From Jeotgalibacillus haloalkalitolerans (lineage in GTDB: Bacteria > Bacillota > Bacilli > Bacillales > Jeotgalibacillaceae), in the NCBI RefSeq assembly GCF_034427455.1, contig NZ_JAXQNN010000003.1:124001-188000 (forward strand): a DNA stretch of 64,000 nucleotides. The letters are read 5' to 3'. The notes beneath the pieces were generated by a model. The model worked only from the letters and a program-made list of their open reading frames with translations. It was not told the DNA's origin and did not search any database. Each line of letters opens with the position of its first letter. Position 1 is the stretch's first letter. Made by a program: the position numbers and the translations under genes. Shown piece by piece: positions 8,161 to 15,112 of the stretch.

Positions 8161-8793
8161 TTAACCCTGTGTAATGAGTTCTTTCATTTTAGAAGCTGCA
8201 GCCTGCTTATCATCCTGCCCTGTAATACCACCGCCAACGATCACAAGATCCGGCTGTGCTTTAATGACTTCCGGAAGTGTATCCAGCTTAATGCCGCCTG
8301 CAACAGCTGTTTTAGCATTTTTTACAACGCTTTTTATCGTTGCCAGGTCTTCAAATGAATTCTGACCGACTGCCTGTAAATCATATCCAGTGTGAACGCA
8401 GATATAATCTACACCAAGCTCATCAAGCTCTTTCGCACGGGTAGCAATATCTTTCACAGCAATCATATCAACAAGGATCTGCTTGCCCTGTTTTTTTGCT
8501 TCTTCAACGGCGCCTTTGATTGATGCGTCTTCAGCAGCACCAAGAATTGTCACAATATCAGCACCCGCAGCAGATGCCTGGCTTACTTCATAACCGGCTG
8601 CATCCATGATTTTCAGATCAGCAAGAACAGTCAGTTGAGGGAACGCAGCTTTCATTTCTTTCACTGCTTTAAGTCCTTCGTTAATCACAACCGGTGTCCC
8701 AATTTCGACTACGTCTACATAATCTTCTACTTCCTTCACCAACTCAATGGCCTGTGGAATATTTACTAAATCTAATGCTAATTGCAATTTCAT
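8161..8793 (-). CDS. hxlA: 3-hexulose-6-phosphate synthase
   Basis: This 210-residue TIM-barrel enzyme of the OMP decarboxylase superfamily condenses formaldehyde with ribulose 5-phosphate to give hexulose 6-phosphate. MKLQLALDLV, the ADLKIMDAAGYE motif (about 58-70, with the conserved Asp-Lys-Asp set) and the phosphate loop VVGGGITGQDD near the C-terminus are clear. I start at ATG 8793 because AGGAGTG is well spaced there and too close to the TTG two codons earlier. Length matches the family exactly. It is the first gene of hxlAB. No adjacent HxlR regulator is present; the 650 bases upstream hold a dispersed repeat and no gene. Confidence 0.96.
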   Translation of the reverse strand: MKLQLALDLVNIPQAIELVKEVEDYVDVVEIGTPVVINEGLKAVKEMKAAFPQLTVLADLKIMDAAGYEVSQASAAGADIVTILGAAEDASIKGAVEEAKKQGKQILVDMIAVKDIATRAKELDELGVDYICVHTGYDLQAVGQNSFEDLATIKSVVKNAKTAVAGGIKLDTLPEVIKAQPDLVIVGGGITGQDDKQAAASKMKELITQG

Positions 8794-9043
8794 CGACAAT
8801 CACTCCTAAACAGAATTTTGTGGTGTAAGGACTGATCATCCTTATTGTTAATGTTTCTTCGAACGATCTGCAGGCTTTATGTGGTCAGTTATTGTGTCTT
8901 CACGAAAAAAACCTTCGCTGAAGACCCTCACAATTAAAGCCGTTTTTGTAGTCTAATCCTAATCAGTCTTATTATCAATCAAAGAGGCTTGTACAATGCG
9001 CGCGTCTTTGTCTCTGTTTCTCCAGTGACGTTGGTATTTTCCC

Positions 9044-9280
9044 GATCGACGTAGCGATACACCCGGGTTGAGTGCAGTGACTGCTGAGTTGAGTGCAGTG
9101 AAAAGGTAATCGAGTGCTGTTTCCGTAAAACCGGGTGCAGTACCACCCCTGTTGATGCTTTTAAGAAACTAAAGGCGAGTGACCTAAAGGCATCAAGCGT
9201 GTGGAGTATTCGAACGTTGGATAAATACGATCGAGGTAGGTAAGGAGAACAGCGACGTAGCGATACATCCGGGTTGTAGT
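9044..9280. repeat. Dispersed intergenic repeat, copy 1
   Basis: This stretch is clearly related to 25244-25530. Shared blocks include GACGTAGCGATACACC, GGGTTGAGTGCAGTGA (present twice here), CCGGGTGC, CTTTTAAGAAACTAAAGG and GTGACCTAAAGGCATCAAG. A 45-nt hairpin (TTGATGC at 9152-9158 pairing with GCATCAA at 9190-9196, extended by the next bases) is conserved at the same length in both copies. The rest of the 8794-9443 gap shows no gene; a long minus-strand open frame over it is a by-product of the repeat. Confidence 0.75.
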
Positions 9281-9443
9281 AGGTATTAGCGTAGTTGACT
9301 GCCGTGAAAACAAAATTGAAGTAGGTGAGAGGCCGCGCCACTGTTCTCATGCCTGCTTTAAACCGTCCTTTCACACTGTTTACTGTATCTCTCAACGGGT
9401 AGAGTCAATATATTAGTCTAATCTTTAAAAGAGGTGTTCAAAA

Positions 9444-10430
9444 ATGAAAAATGCTATAACCATTAAACATAAACTCGGTCTCGGAACAGCGCCGCTTGGC
9501 AATATGTTCAGAGATGTGCCTGAAGATGAGGCGATGGAAACGATTCAGTCAGCGTGGAATGAAGGCATCCGTTATTTTGATACGGCACCGTTTTATGGAG
9601 CGGGACTCGCTGAAATCAGACTGGGGGAAATTCTGTCGTCATATAAACGTGATGAATATCTTCTGAGTTCAAAGGTCGGCCGTCTGGTCCTGGATGAAAC
9701 AGAAGAAAAGGAAGGGCTGTTTGAATACGGCAGGAAAAATAAGATCCAGACAGATTATACGGAGGACGGCACGCTCAGATCTATCGAAGACAGTCTGAAG
9801 CGACTGAAGACGGACCGCCTGGATATGGTGTATGTGCATGATATTTCGCCTGATTTTCTTGGAGATGAGTGGATAACGAAGTTTGATGAAGCGCGTAATG
9901 GTGCGTTCAAAGTGCTGGATCGCCTGAGAGATGAAGGTGTGATTAAAGCATGGGGGCTTGGCGTTAATACCACACCGCCAATTGAAGTAGCGCTTGAGCT
10001 TGAAGAAGCGCATCCTGATCTGAGCTTATCCGCTACACAATACACACTGCTTCAGCATGAACGCGCACTTGAGCGAATGATGCCGCTTGCTGAGAAGAGT
10101 GGTGGCGGACTAGTAATTGGATCAGCATTTAACTCAGGAGCACTGTTAGGTGGAGACCACTTTGACTATCAGGAAATAACGCCTGAGATTAAAGCACGTG
10201 TGAACAAGTTCAATGAAGTTGCATTGAATCACGGCGTGAAACTGAAGGATGCTGCACTGCAATTTTCAACGGCACATTCGGCGGTGAAGGCTGTGGTAAC
10301 CGGCTCTACAAGACCTGATCGGATTAAAGAGGATCTGCAGGCGTTAAGAGCAGATATTCCTGCTGGTTTCTGGGATGAGCTGGTGGAGAAGGGGCTTGTT
10401 TCTGAAAAAGCGCCTACCCCGGGAAAGTAA
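9444..10430 (+). CDS. Aldo/keto reductase
   Basis: This 328-residue protein is a TIM-barrel NAD(P)H-dependent oxidoreductase, closest by pattern to the D-threo-aldose 1-dehydrogenase / pyridoxal 4-dehydrogenase branch. It has the catalytic Asp-Tyr segment YFDTAPFYGAG (about 44-54), the Lys in LSSKVGR (about 77), the His in MVYVHD (about 131), and the cofactor region VVTGSTRPDRI near 290. AAGAGG precedes the ATG. It is monocistronic with its own terminator. The substrate cannot be told from sequence; the neighbouring formaldehyde genes are divergently placed, so a functional link is only possible. Confidence 0.92.
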   Translation: MKNAITIKHKLGLGTAPLGNMFRDVPEDEAMETIQSAWNEGIRYFDTAPFYGAGLAEIRLGEILSSYKRDEYLLSSKVGRLVLDETEEKEGLFEYGRKNKIQTDYTEDGTLRSIEDSLKRLKTDRLDMVYVHDISPDFLGDEWITKFDEARNGAFKVLDRLRDEGVIKAWGLGVNTTPPIEVALELEEAHPDLSLSATQYTLLQHERALERMMPLAEKSGGGLVIGSAFNSGALLGGDHFDYQEITPEIKARVNKFNEVALNHGVKLKDAALQFSTAHSAVKAVVTGSTRPDRIKEDLQALRADIPAGFWDELVEKGLVSEKAPTPGK

Positions 10431-10454
10431 TAGTTCAGGATAACCATTGTTTAT

Positions 10455-10490
10455 AAAAAGGCACCGTAGTTTAAAAATGCGGTGCTTTTT
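10455..10490 (+). terminator. Rho-independent terminator after the aldo/keto reductase gene
   Basis: AAAAAGGCACCG and CGGTGCTTTTT pair with one bulged base and end in T. The A-rich 5' arm may also serve the convergent gene at 10530. Confidence 0.8.
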
Positions 10491-10529
10491 GGGTTATAGA
10501 AATCTGAATGATTTTGAATAAAACACCAG

Positions 10530-10880
10530 CTAATTGAAAATAACGCTCAGCCTTTCTCCATTAGACACAACACCTAATGTAAAAATGACCAAAATAATGA
10601 CCAGAAGGAAAGGTTTTTTTATTTGTGTTTTTTTCCAAATGGATCGGTTAGTAGATAAGATGACTGAAAAGTAAACTAAACTTACAATAGTCGTTCCAAT
10701 CAGCACGGGAATTAACAGACCCTCATCCAAAGTCGGGTCGAGCGTTTTCCCGAGCGCTTCAGATATATAAAGAAAGAGTAGTACAAACAGAATAAGTACA
10801 TATTGAAGCAAGTAGCCATATATGAAATTGAAACTGGCCACTAATGACAGGATAAGAATATGAATCGTTTTTTTAGACAT
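10530..10880 (-). CDS. Membrane protein, unknown function
   Basis: This encodes 116 residues with four membrane helices, at about 5-28, 30-45, 57-80 and 93-108, the last followed by a short polar end. The ATG is preceded by GGCGGAGAT. It is a lone gene, convergent with the aldo/keto reductase gene. The 190 bases upstream hold no other gene. I do not recognise the family. Confidence 0.6.
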   Translation of the reverse strand: MSKKTIHILILSLVASFNFIYGYLLQYVLILFVLLFLYISEALGKTLDPTLDEGLLIPVLIGTTIVSLVYFSVILSTNRSIWKKTQIKKPFLLVIILVIFTLGVVSNGERLSVIFN

Positions 10881-11072
10881 ACAAATCTCCGCCTCATCCT
10901 CTTTTGCCCCGATTATACAGTATTTTTTAAAATGATATAGTCCTTCCTGCTCTTCCGCAGATGGAGTTAGTTGACTGTCTTCACATACTTCGCGGTTTTA
11001 TTATAAAGATTATTCCCACTAACAGGAACGAATGTTCTATAATTGAAGTAAGACAATGCGGAGGTGTTAAAT

Positions 11073-11660
11073 TTGAGGCCAGATCTGACAAAACATATTA
11101 GCTTAGAGAGTTTTAAAGACTTCTACTGGTTAAAAGAAGAACTACAATCTTTCTGCAGGGAAAATGGAATAAGTGCTTCTGGTTCAAAAATAGAGATTTC
11201 CGGTAGAATTGAAACATTTCTTCTGACAGGAGAGGTACAAAAGCCAATCAGAACATCAAAAGTAAAAAGTAAGCGGGAACCACAGGTCGAATTAAGTCTT
11301 GATACAATCATTTCCGAAAACCATCGTTGTAGTCAAAGAGTAAGAGCTTTCTTCAAGACGGTGATTCCTCATTTTCATTTCTCTACCTTTATTCAAAACT
11401 ATTTTAAAACTAATATTGGAAAGACATATGGAGACGTTGTAGATGCCTGGTATGAGGAAGAAGAGCGAAAGAAAGATCCGGCGTACAAGAAAAAAATTGC
11501 TCCTCAGTTTGAATACAATCAATTTATTCGTGATTATTTTGCTGACTCTAATAATCAGGGGAAAAGTCATGAGGAAGCAATTAAAGCCTGGAGAAATATC
11601 AAAGAACTTCCTGGAAGTAATACATACAATAATGCATCCAACACATCTCAACGTTTTTAA
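11073..11660 (+). CDS. SAP domain protein with DUF6434-type C-terminal part
   Basis: The gene encodes about 195 residues. The N-terminal 60 (SLESFKDFYWLKEELQSFCR to GRIETFLLTG) form a SAP-type helix-turn-helix unit of the kind that binds AT-rich DNA. The C-terminal half (RAFFKTVIPHFHFSTFIQNY, KTYGDVVDAW, FEYNQFIRDYFAD) matches the DUF6434-type domain usually joined to such a SAP motif in Bacillales. The TTG at 11073 is chosen because GGAGGTG lies just upstream. It is AT-rich and monocistronic. A nucleic-acid-binding role is inferred from the SAP domain only. Confidence 0.75.
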   Translation: MRPDLTKHISLESFKDFYWLKEELQSFCRENGISASGSKIEISGRIETFLLTGEVQKPIRTSKVKSKREPQVELSLDTIISENHRCSQRVRAFFKTVIPHFHFSTFIQNYFKTNIGKTYGDVVDAWYEEEERKKDPAYKKKIAPQFEYNQFIRDYFADSNNQGKSHEEAIKAWRNIKELPGSNTYNNASNTSQRF

Positions 11661-11721
11661 TTTGATGTGATTTACATGAATAGAAAATAAGACTATGTAA
11701 AGAAATGATAGATGTACTTAT

Positions 11722-11759
11722 AATATTCATATTGACGAATATTCCTTTTATGGTATATT
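11722..11759 (+). promoter_or_regulatory. Promoter and candidate ArsR-family operator
   Basis: TTGACG (11732-11737) and TATATT (11754-11759) are 16 bases apart. The inverted repeat AATATTC-n8-GAATATT (11722-11743) overlaps the -35 box, where the ArsR-type repressor encoded just downstream could bind its own promoter. Confidence 0.6.
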
Positions 11760-11781
11760 TGAAAATAAGAAGGTGATTTAA

Positions 11782-12105
11782 ATGTCTGATGCGAATCATA
11801 TAAAAATGTTCCAGGCGGTTGGAGACGAAAAACGTTATAAGATATTAGAGCTCTTGCAGGGAGGGGCCAGGACAGTTGGTGAGATCGCTGATGAGCTGGG
11901 GTATCTTCAGCCTCAGACCTCCAAACATTTAAAAATTCTGCATGAGGCAGGTTTGGTCCGTGTTGAAGCAGTTGCGAACAAACGGTTTTACCATCTGGAG
12001 AAAAGCGGGTTTATGGCTTTACAGAATTGGCTGTCATCATACATTCAACAGTGGGAAGACCAGCTTGACAGGCTGGATGCGCACCTAAAAGAGGAGGAAT
12101 CATGA
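11782..12105 (+). CDS. ArsR family transcriptional regulator
   Basis: This 107-residue winged-helix protein has the recognition region GEIADELGYLQPQTSKHLKI (about 34-53) and wing NKRFYHLEKSGF. It lacks the paired cysteines of metal-sensing ArsR proteins, so metal sensing is unlikely. It overlaps by four bases (ATGA) with a gene for an SRPBCC protein, a very common pairing in Bacillales in which the repressor controls its partner. An inverted repeat overlaps the promoter. The inducing signal is unknown. Confidence 0.9.
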   Translation: MSDANHIKMFQAVGDEKRYKILELLQGGARTVGEIADELGYLQPQTSKHLKILHEAGLVRVEAVANKRFYHLEKSGFMALQNWLSSYIQQWEDQLDRLDAHLKEEES

Positions 12106-12593
12106 TGAACGTGAAAACAGAGGGGACCAAACTGATCATTGAACGTACTTTTTCCGTATCGCAGGAGCGGCTGTTTAAGGCTTTTACAACTTCCAGTGAA
12201 TTAGAAGCATGGTGGGGGCCAAAAGGGTGGAAAACAACAAACAAGCGTTTTGAATTTGAAACGGGTGGATACTGGCACTACTGTATGAAGTGTGAAGATA
12301 AAAGCCAGGGTGATTTTTATGGAATGGAGTCATGGGGACTGGCAAAATTTAAGGAAATTCAAGCACCGGAGCGATTCCTTTATGAAGATATGTTTTCTGA
12401 TGAAGAGGGGAATGTAAATACTGACTTGCCGGGCATGGATATTGAAGTTCTTTTTGTTCCGACAGAAGGGGGAACAAAGCTGATCACCACAACTTTCTTT
12501 GATTCAGCAGAGTCTCTTGAAAGACTGAGCGAAATGGGCATGGTGGAAGGTACAGCCTCGCAGATGGACCGGCTGGAGGAATATTTGAAATAA
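12102..12593 (+). CDS. SRPBCC (AHSA1-like) family protein
   Basis: This 163-residue protein has the Activator of Hsp90 ATPase homologue 1 / START-like fold: IIERTFSVSQERLFKAFTTS, ELEAWWGPKGW and the C-terminal EGTASQMDRLEEYL helix are characteristic. The fold forms a hydrophobic pocket for a small ligand. Function is unknown, but co-transcription with the upstream ArsR-type regulator suggests a role in sensing or dealing with a small molecule. It may start at 12102 or at the next ATG (12105); both are served by GAGGAGG. A terminator follows. Confidence 0.9.
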   Translation: MMNVKTEGTKLIIERTFSVSQERLFKAFTTSSELEAWWGPKGWKTTNKRFEFETGGYWHYCMKCEDKSQGDFYGMESWGLAKFKEIQAPERFLYEDMFSDEEGNVNTDLPGMDIEVLFVPTEGGTKLITTTFFDSAESLERLSEMGMVEGTASQMDRLEEYLK

Positions 12594-12668
12594 GTAGTTT
12601 CTTAATACATCTCAGTGTAACCCGGAGCACAGCCTCAAGCCTGTTGAAAAATGATTGAATAAGAAAGA

Positions 12669-12705
12669 AAGGGTTCCGGTTTTTAAAAACTGGAACCCTT
12701 TTTAG
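12669..12705 (+). terminator. Rho-independent terminator after the SRPBCC gene
   Basis: AAGGGTTCCGGTTTTT and AAAAACTGGAACCCTT form a stem of about 15 pairs followed by TTT. Confidence 0.9.
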
Positions 12706-12828
12706 ATAGACTATAAATAGAAACAAACTGGAACTGAATATAATTGTCCGGCTACAAAGGGAATCATTGAGAGGATATAGAACTTTAACAGCAGGTAAAC
12801 AATACAAATTGGGTTGAGGGGGGATAAG

Positions 12829-13338
12829 GTGAATGCATCCTTTACAATACGTCTAAAGGCTTTTTTACTGGACTATATCTTCATATTCTTTTACCTGATT
12901 GCCCTAATGCTCCTGAGCCTGTTCATCCTGCCTGAGCTGCAGCGCTTTTTAAATGATGCTTCTTTGTTCATGAGACAGTTTGCAGGGTTTATGCTTGTGA
13001 CTTTCCCGGTGTCTCTATACTTCGTCATCAGTGATTCTAAAATTGGTCTTCAGTCTTTTGGGAAGAGAAGGCTGAACATCCGGGTGGTTGATCAAAACGG
13101 AGACGCCGTTTCAGTATTACGTATGACGTTTCGGACATTTCTTAAGTTTTTGCCGTGGGAGATCTCACACTTCTTTGTTTATCAAATTACTGCGGGTAAT
13201 GACAGCACAGTTTTTTTAACTCTATTTGGTGTATTGATTTATGGTTTAATGCTGCTGTATATCCTGACAGCTGTTTTTACAAAAGAAAAACAATCGGTGT
13301 ATGACATGATTGCTAAAACGAAAGTAATAAAAGTTTGA
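12829..13338 (+). CDS. RDD family membrane protein
   Basis: This encodes about 169 residues with an RDD domain: an Arg near the first helix (IRLKAFLLDYIFIFFY, the RDD Arg and two Asp replaced partly by R-x6-D), then helices near 45-65 and 120-150, and the conserved cytoplasmic stretch GKRRLNIRVVDQNGD. The GTG at 12829 is chosen because AGGGGGG is five bases upstream; a TTG at 12814 lies before that site. RDD proteins have been linked to ion or solute transport in a few cases; no role can be assigned here. The next gene follows after 17 bases, so the two may be co-transcribed. Confidence 0.8.
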   Translation: MNASFTIRLKAFLLDYIFIFFYLIALMLLSLFILPELQRFLNDASLFMRQFAGFMLVTFPVSLYFVISDSKIGLQSFGKRRLNIRVVDQNGDAVSVLRMTFRTFLKFLPWEISHFFVYQITAGNDSTVFLTLFGVLIYGLMLLYILTAVFTKEKQSVYDMIAKTKVIKV

Positions 13339-13355
13339 TATGAGGAGGAAATACG

Positions 13356-13661
13356 ATGAGTAAATATAGCCTGTTCGGCAAGTTCACTGTACAGGAAGGT
13401 AAGCGGGATCTGCTCGCCGATATTCTATTAGAAGCAGCCGCATCAATGAAGGATCTTGATGAATGTGAAATCTATATCGTGAGTATATCTGAAAATGAGC
13501 CGGATGCGGTATACGTTTATGAAACATGGGAGAATGAACAGGCGCATCAGAATTCATTATCACTTGAAGCAACCCGGACGCTGATCAGCCGTGCAAAGCC
13601 GATCATTACGGGAATGGAGAGGATCAGCACGCTTGAGACTGTTGGGGGAAAAGGGATTTGA
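13356..13661 (+). CDS. Putative antibiotic biosynthesis (ABM) monooxygenase
   Basis: This 101-residue protein has the dimeric ferredoxin-like ABM fold: SLFGKFTVQEGKRDLLADIL, then DAVYVYETWENEQAHQNSL, which carries the E-x-W motif of YgiN-like quinol monooxygenases. Such proteins oxidise quinols or small aromatics without a cofactor, or degrade haem in the IsdG branch; the substrate here is unknown. GAGGAG precedes the ATG. It lies 17 bases after the RDD gene and is probably in the same transcript. Confidence 0.85.
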   Translation: MSKYSLFGKFTVQEGKRDLLADILLEAAASMKDLDECEIYIVSISENEPDAVYVYETWENEQAHQNSLSLEATRTLISRAKPIITGMERISTLETVGGKGI

Positions 13662-13764
13662 ATGGAGCCCCGGCTTCCGGCACAATTTCTTCCTCTTATA
13701 TAAGATAAAGGAATTGTGTTAATATTGTGTTCAGCATAGGAACATAGAAAAAAGGAGCCGCATT

Positions 13765-14334
13765 ATGACACAGATTTTCCTCGGATTACTTTTGATATTT
13801 TTTAAGCTCGACATCAACTTCCTTGATATTAGTCTTACATATTCAATTACCAATCTCTTAGGTTATATCCTGGTTTTTCTTGGCGTAAAGGACCTGGGGA
13901 GAAAATATGAAAGAATCGAAAAGGTTCAGTCTTTAGTAATTTTTATGATTTTTCACAGCGTTGCATTTCTTGTGTTGAACGCTACCGGGAACTCACCTTT
14001 GACGCTTCCGCTTGATTCGTACTTAGCTATCGTATCTTTTGTGGGTCTCGCGTTCGTTATTGCAGGTATGTTCATGGTGTTTGTGATTATCTCCCGTCTG
14101 ATCGAAGGGATTGAGGATGGGGGAGAAACCGCTCATACACGAAGATTGAAAAGGCTCTGTGCCATCATGATGACTGTATATGTATTAATTGGTATGTTCT
14201 ATTTCATGTTCACTATGGTCCCGGAAATCTCGCAGATTTTAATGGGCGTCTTACTGCTGTTAAAGATCATATTTCTGATGGAGTTTTACAATATTTTTAT
14301 GAAAAGTAAAAGTGGCGTGGCAGCTGAAAGGTAG
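13765..14334 (+). CDS. Membrane protein, unknown function
   Basis: This 189-residue protein has about five membrane helices (near 2-16, 28-45, 58-72, 85-112, 132-155 and 160-175, two of them close together) and a basic loop HTRRLKRLCA. AAAGGAG precedes the ATG. The gene is monocistronic and its stop codon lies inside the 5' arm of its terminator hairpin. I do not recognise the family. Confidence 0.7.
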   Translation: MTQIFLGLLLIFFKLDINFLDISLTYSITNLLGYILVFLGVKDLGRKYERIEKVQSLVIFMIFHSVAFLVLNATGNSPLTLPLDSYLAIVSFVGLAFVIAGMFMVFVIISRLIEGIEDGGETAHTRRLKRLCAIMMTVYVLIGMFYFMFTMVPEISQILMGVLLLLKIIFLMEFYNIFMKSKSGVAAER

Positions 14335-14363
14335 AGGAGGGACAGACCCTCCTCTACCTTTTT
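14330..14363 (+). terminator. Terminator of the 27-nt GTAGA palindrome family, copy 1
   Basis: GTAGAGGAGGG-aca-gaCCCTCCTCTAC (14331-14357), followed by CTTTTT. The hairpin overlaps the stop codon of the upstream gene. It belongs to a set of four 27-nt palindromes in this window that share GTAGA ends and a GACAGAC-like centre. Confidence 0.9.
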
Positions 14364-14414
14364 CTGAGTCTTTAGACCAGTTGAAAACGAATAAAAACAG
14401 TTCTACACTAATTA

Positions 14415-14432
14415 GGAATGAATGTTCATTCC
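14415..14432 (+). promoter_or_regulatory. TetR operator upstream of the regulator gene
   Basis: GGAATGAA-TG-TTCATTCC is an exact inverted repeat just ahead of the TetR-type gene. Almost the same palindrome precedes the P450 gene (15057-15076), which points to one regulator controlling both. Confidence 0.85.
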
Positions 14433-14453
14433 GTAAAAAGAGGAGGTAGTGAG

Positions 14454-15029
14454 ATGCCGGCAGCTACAACGAAACGTGAGGATATCCTGCAAAGTGCTTT
14501 GACGTTATTTGCAGAGCGTGGTTTTGATGCAACGACGATTCCGATGATTGCAACTGATGCCAAGGTGGGAGCGGGGACGATCTATCGCTATTTTGAGAAT
14601 AAAGAAGTGCTTGTGAATACTTTGTTCCAGCATTATGTCAGTCTGTTCAGGCAGACGCTTGAGCATCAATATCCATCTGACCAGGGAATACGTGAACAGT
14701 TTCATCATTTGTTTCAGGGAATGATCCGCTTTACGAATGAGCATGACCATGCCCTGTATTTTATCAAGACACATAACGCTTCTTATTTTCTGAATGAAGA
14801 GAGCCGCGGAGAATTTCATCGTTTGCTGATGATCCTCGAGCATTTTCTTGATGAAGGTAAGAATAAAAAGCAGATCAGGCTGCTGCCATCAAAAGCATTA
14901 ATTGCGATTATGTTTGGCGGCTTCCTTGAATTATATAAATTGATCCGTGCAGGTGAGATTGAAGCATCAGAAGCTTTACTTGCCGGCGTAGAAGAAAGCT
15001 GCTGGGATGCTGTACGTCATCATTCATGA
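14454..15029 (+). CDS. TetR family regulator of the P450 gene, FatR-like
   Basis: This 191-residue TetR-type repressor has the N-terminal helix-turn-helix REDILQSALTLFAERGFDAT...GAGTIYRYFENKE (about 7-48) and a helical ligand-binding domain. I start at ATG 14454 because GAGGAGG lies seven bases upstream; the ATG at 14418 sits inside an operator. It directly precedes a CYP102-type P450 gene, the arrangement of fatR and its P450 gene in B. subtilis, where fatty acids release the repressor. Matching palindromes before both genes support autoregulation and P450 control. The ligand being a fatty acid is inference from that parallel. Confidence 0.9.
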   Translation: MPAATTKREDILQSALTLFAERGFDATTIPMIATDAKVGAGTIYRYFENKEVLVNTLFQHYVSLFRQTLEHQYPSDQGIREQFHHLFQGMIRFTNEHDHALYFIKTHNASYFLNEESRGEFHRLLMILEHFLDEGKNKKQIRLLPSKALIAIMFGGFLELYKLIRAGEIEASEALLAGVEESCWDAVRHHS

Positions 15030-15056
15030 TGAGGTTCAGCTTTCTTTTCCTATTAA

Positions 15057-15076
15057 CGGAATGAATATTCATTCCG
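15057..15076 (+). promoter_or_regulatory. TetR operator upstream of the P450 gene
   Basis: CGGAATGAATATTCATTCCG is a perfect 20-bp palindrome between the regulator and P450 genes. Its half-site GGAATGAA is identical to that of the operator at 14415-14432. Confidence 0.88.
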
Positions 15077-15112
15077 CGCTAAAAGCAGATAAATTTTAAA
15101 AGAGGTGTAAGC

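Noticed and set aside
8979-9395. 138-codon minus-strand open frame over the hxlA upstream gap
   Set aside because: No ribosome binding site; its similarity to the frame at 25231-25638 is explained by the shared intergenic repeat.
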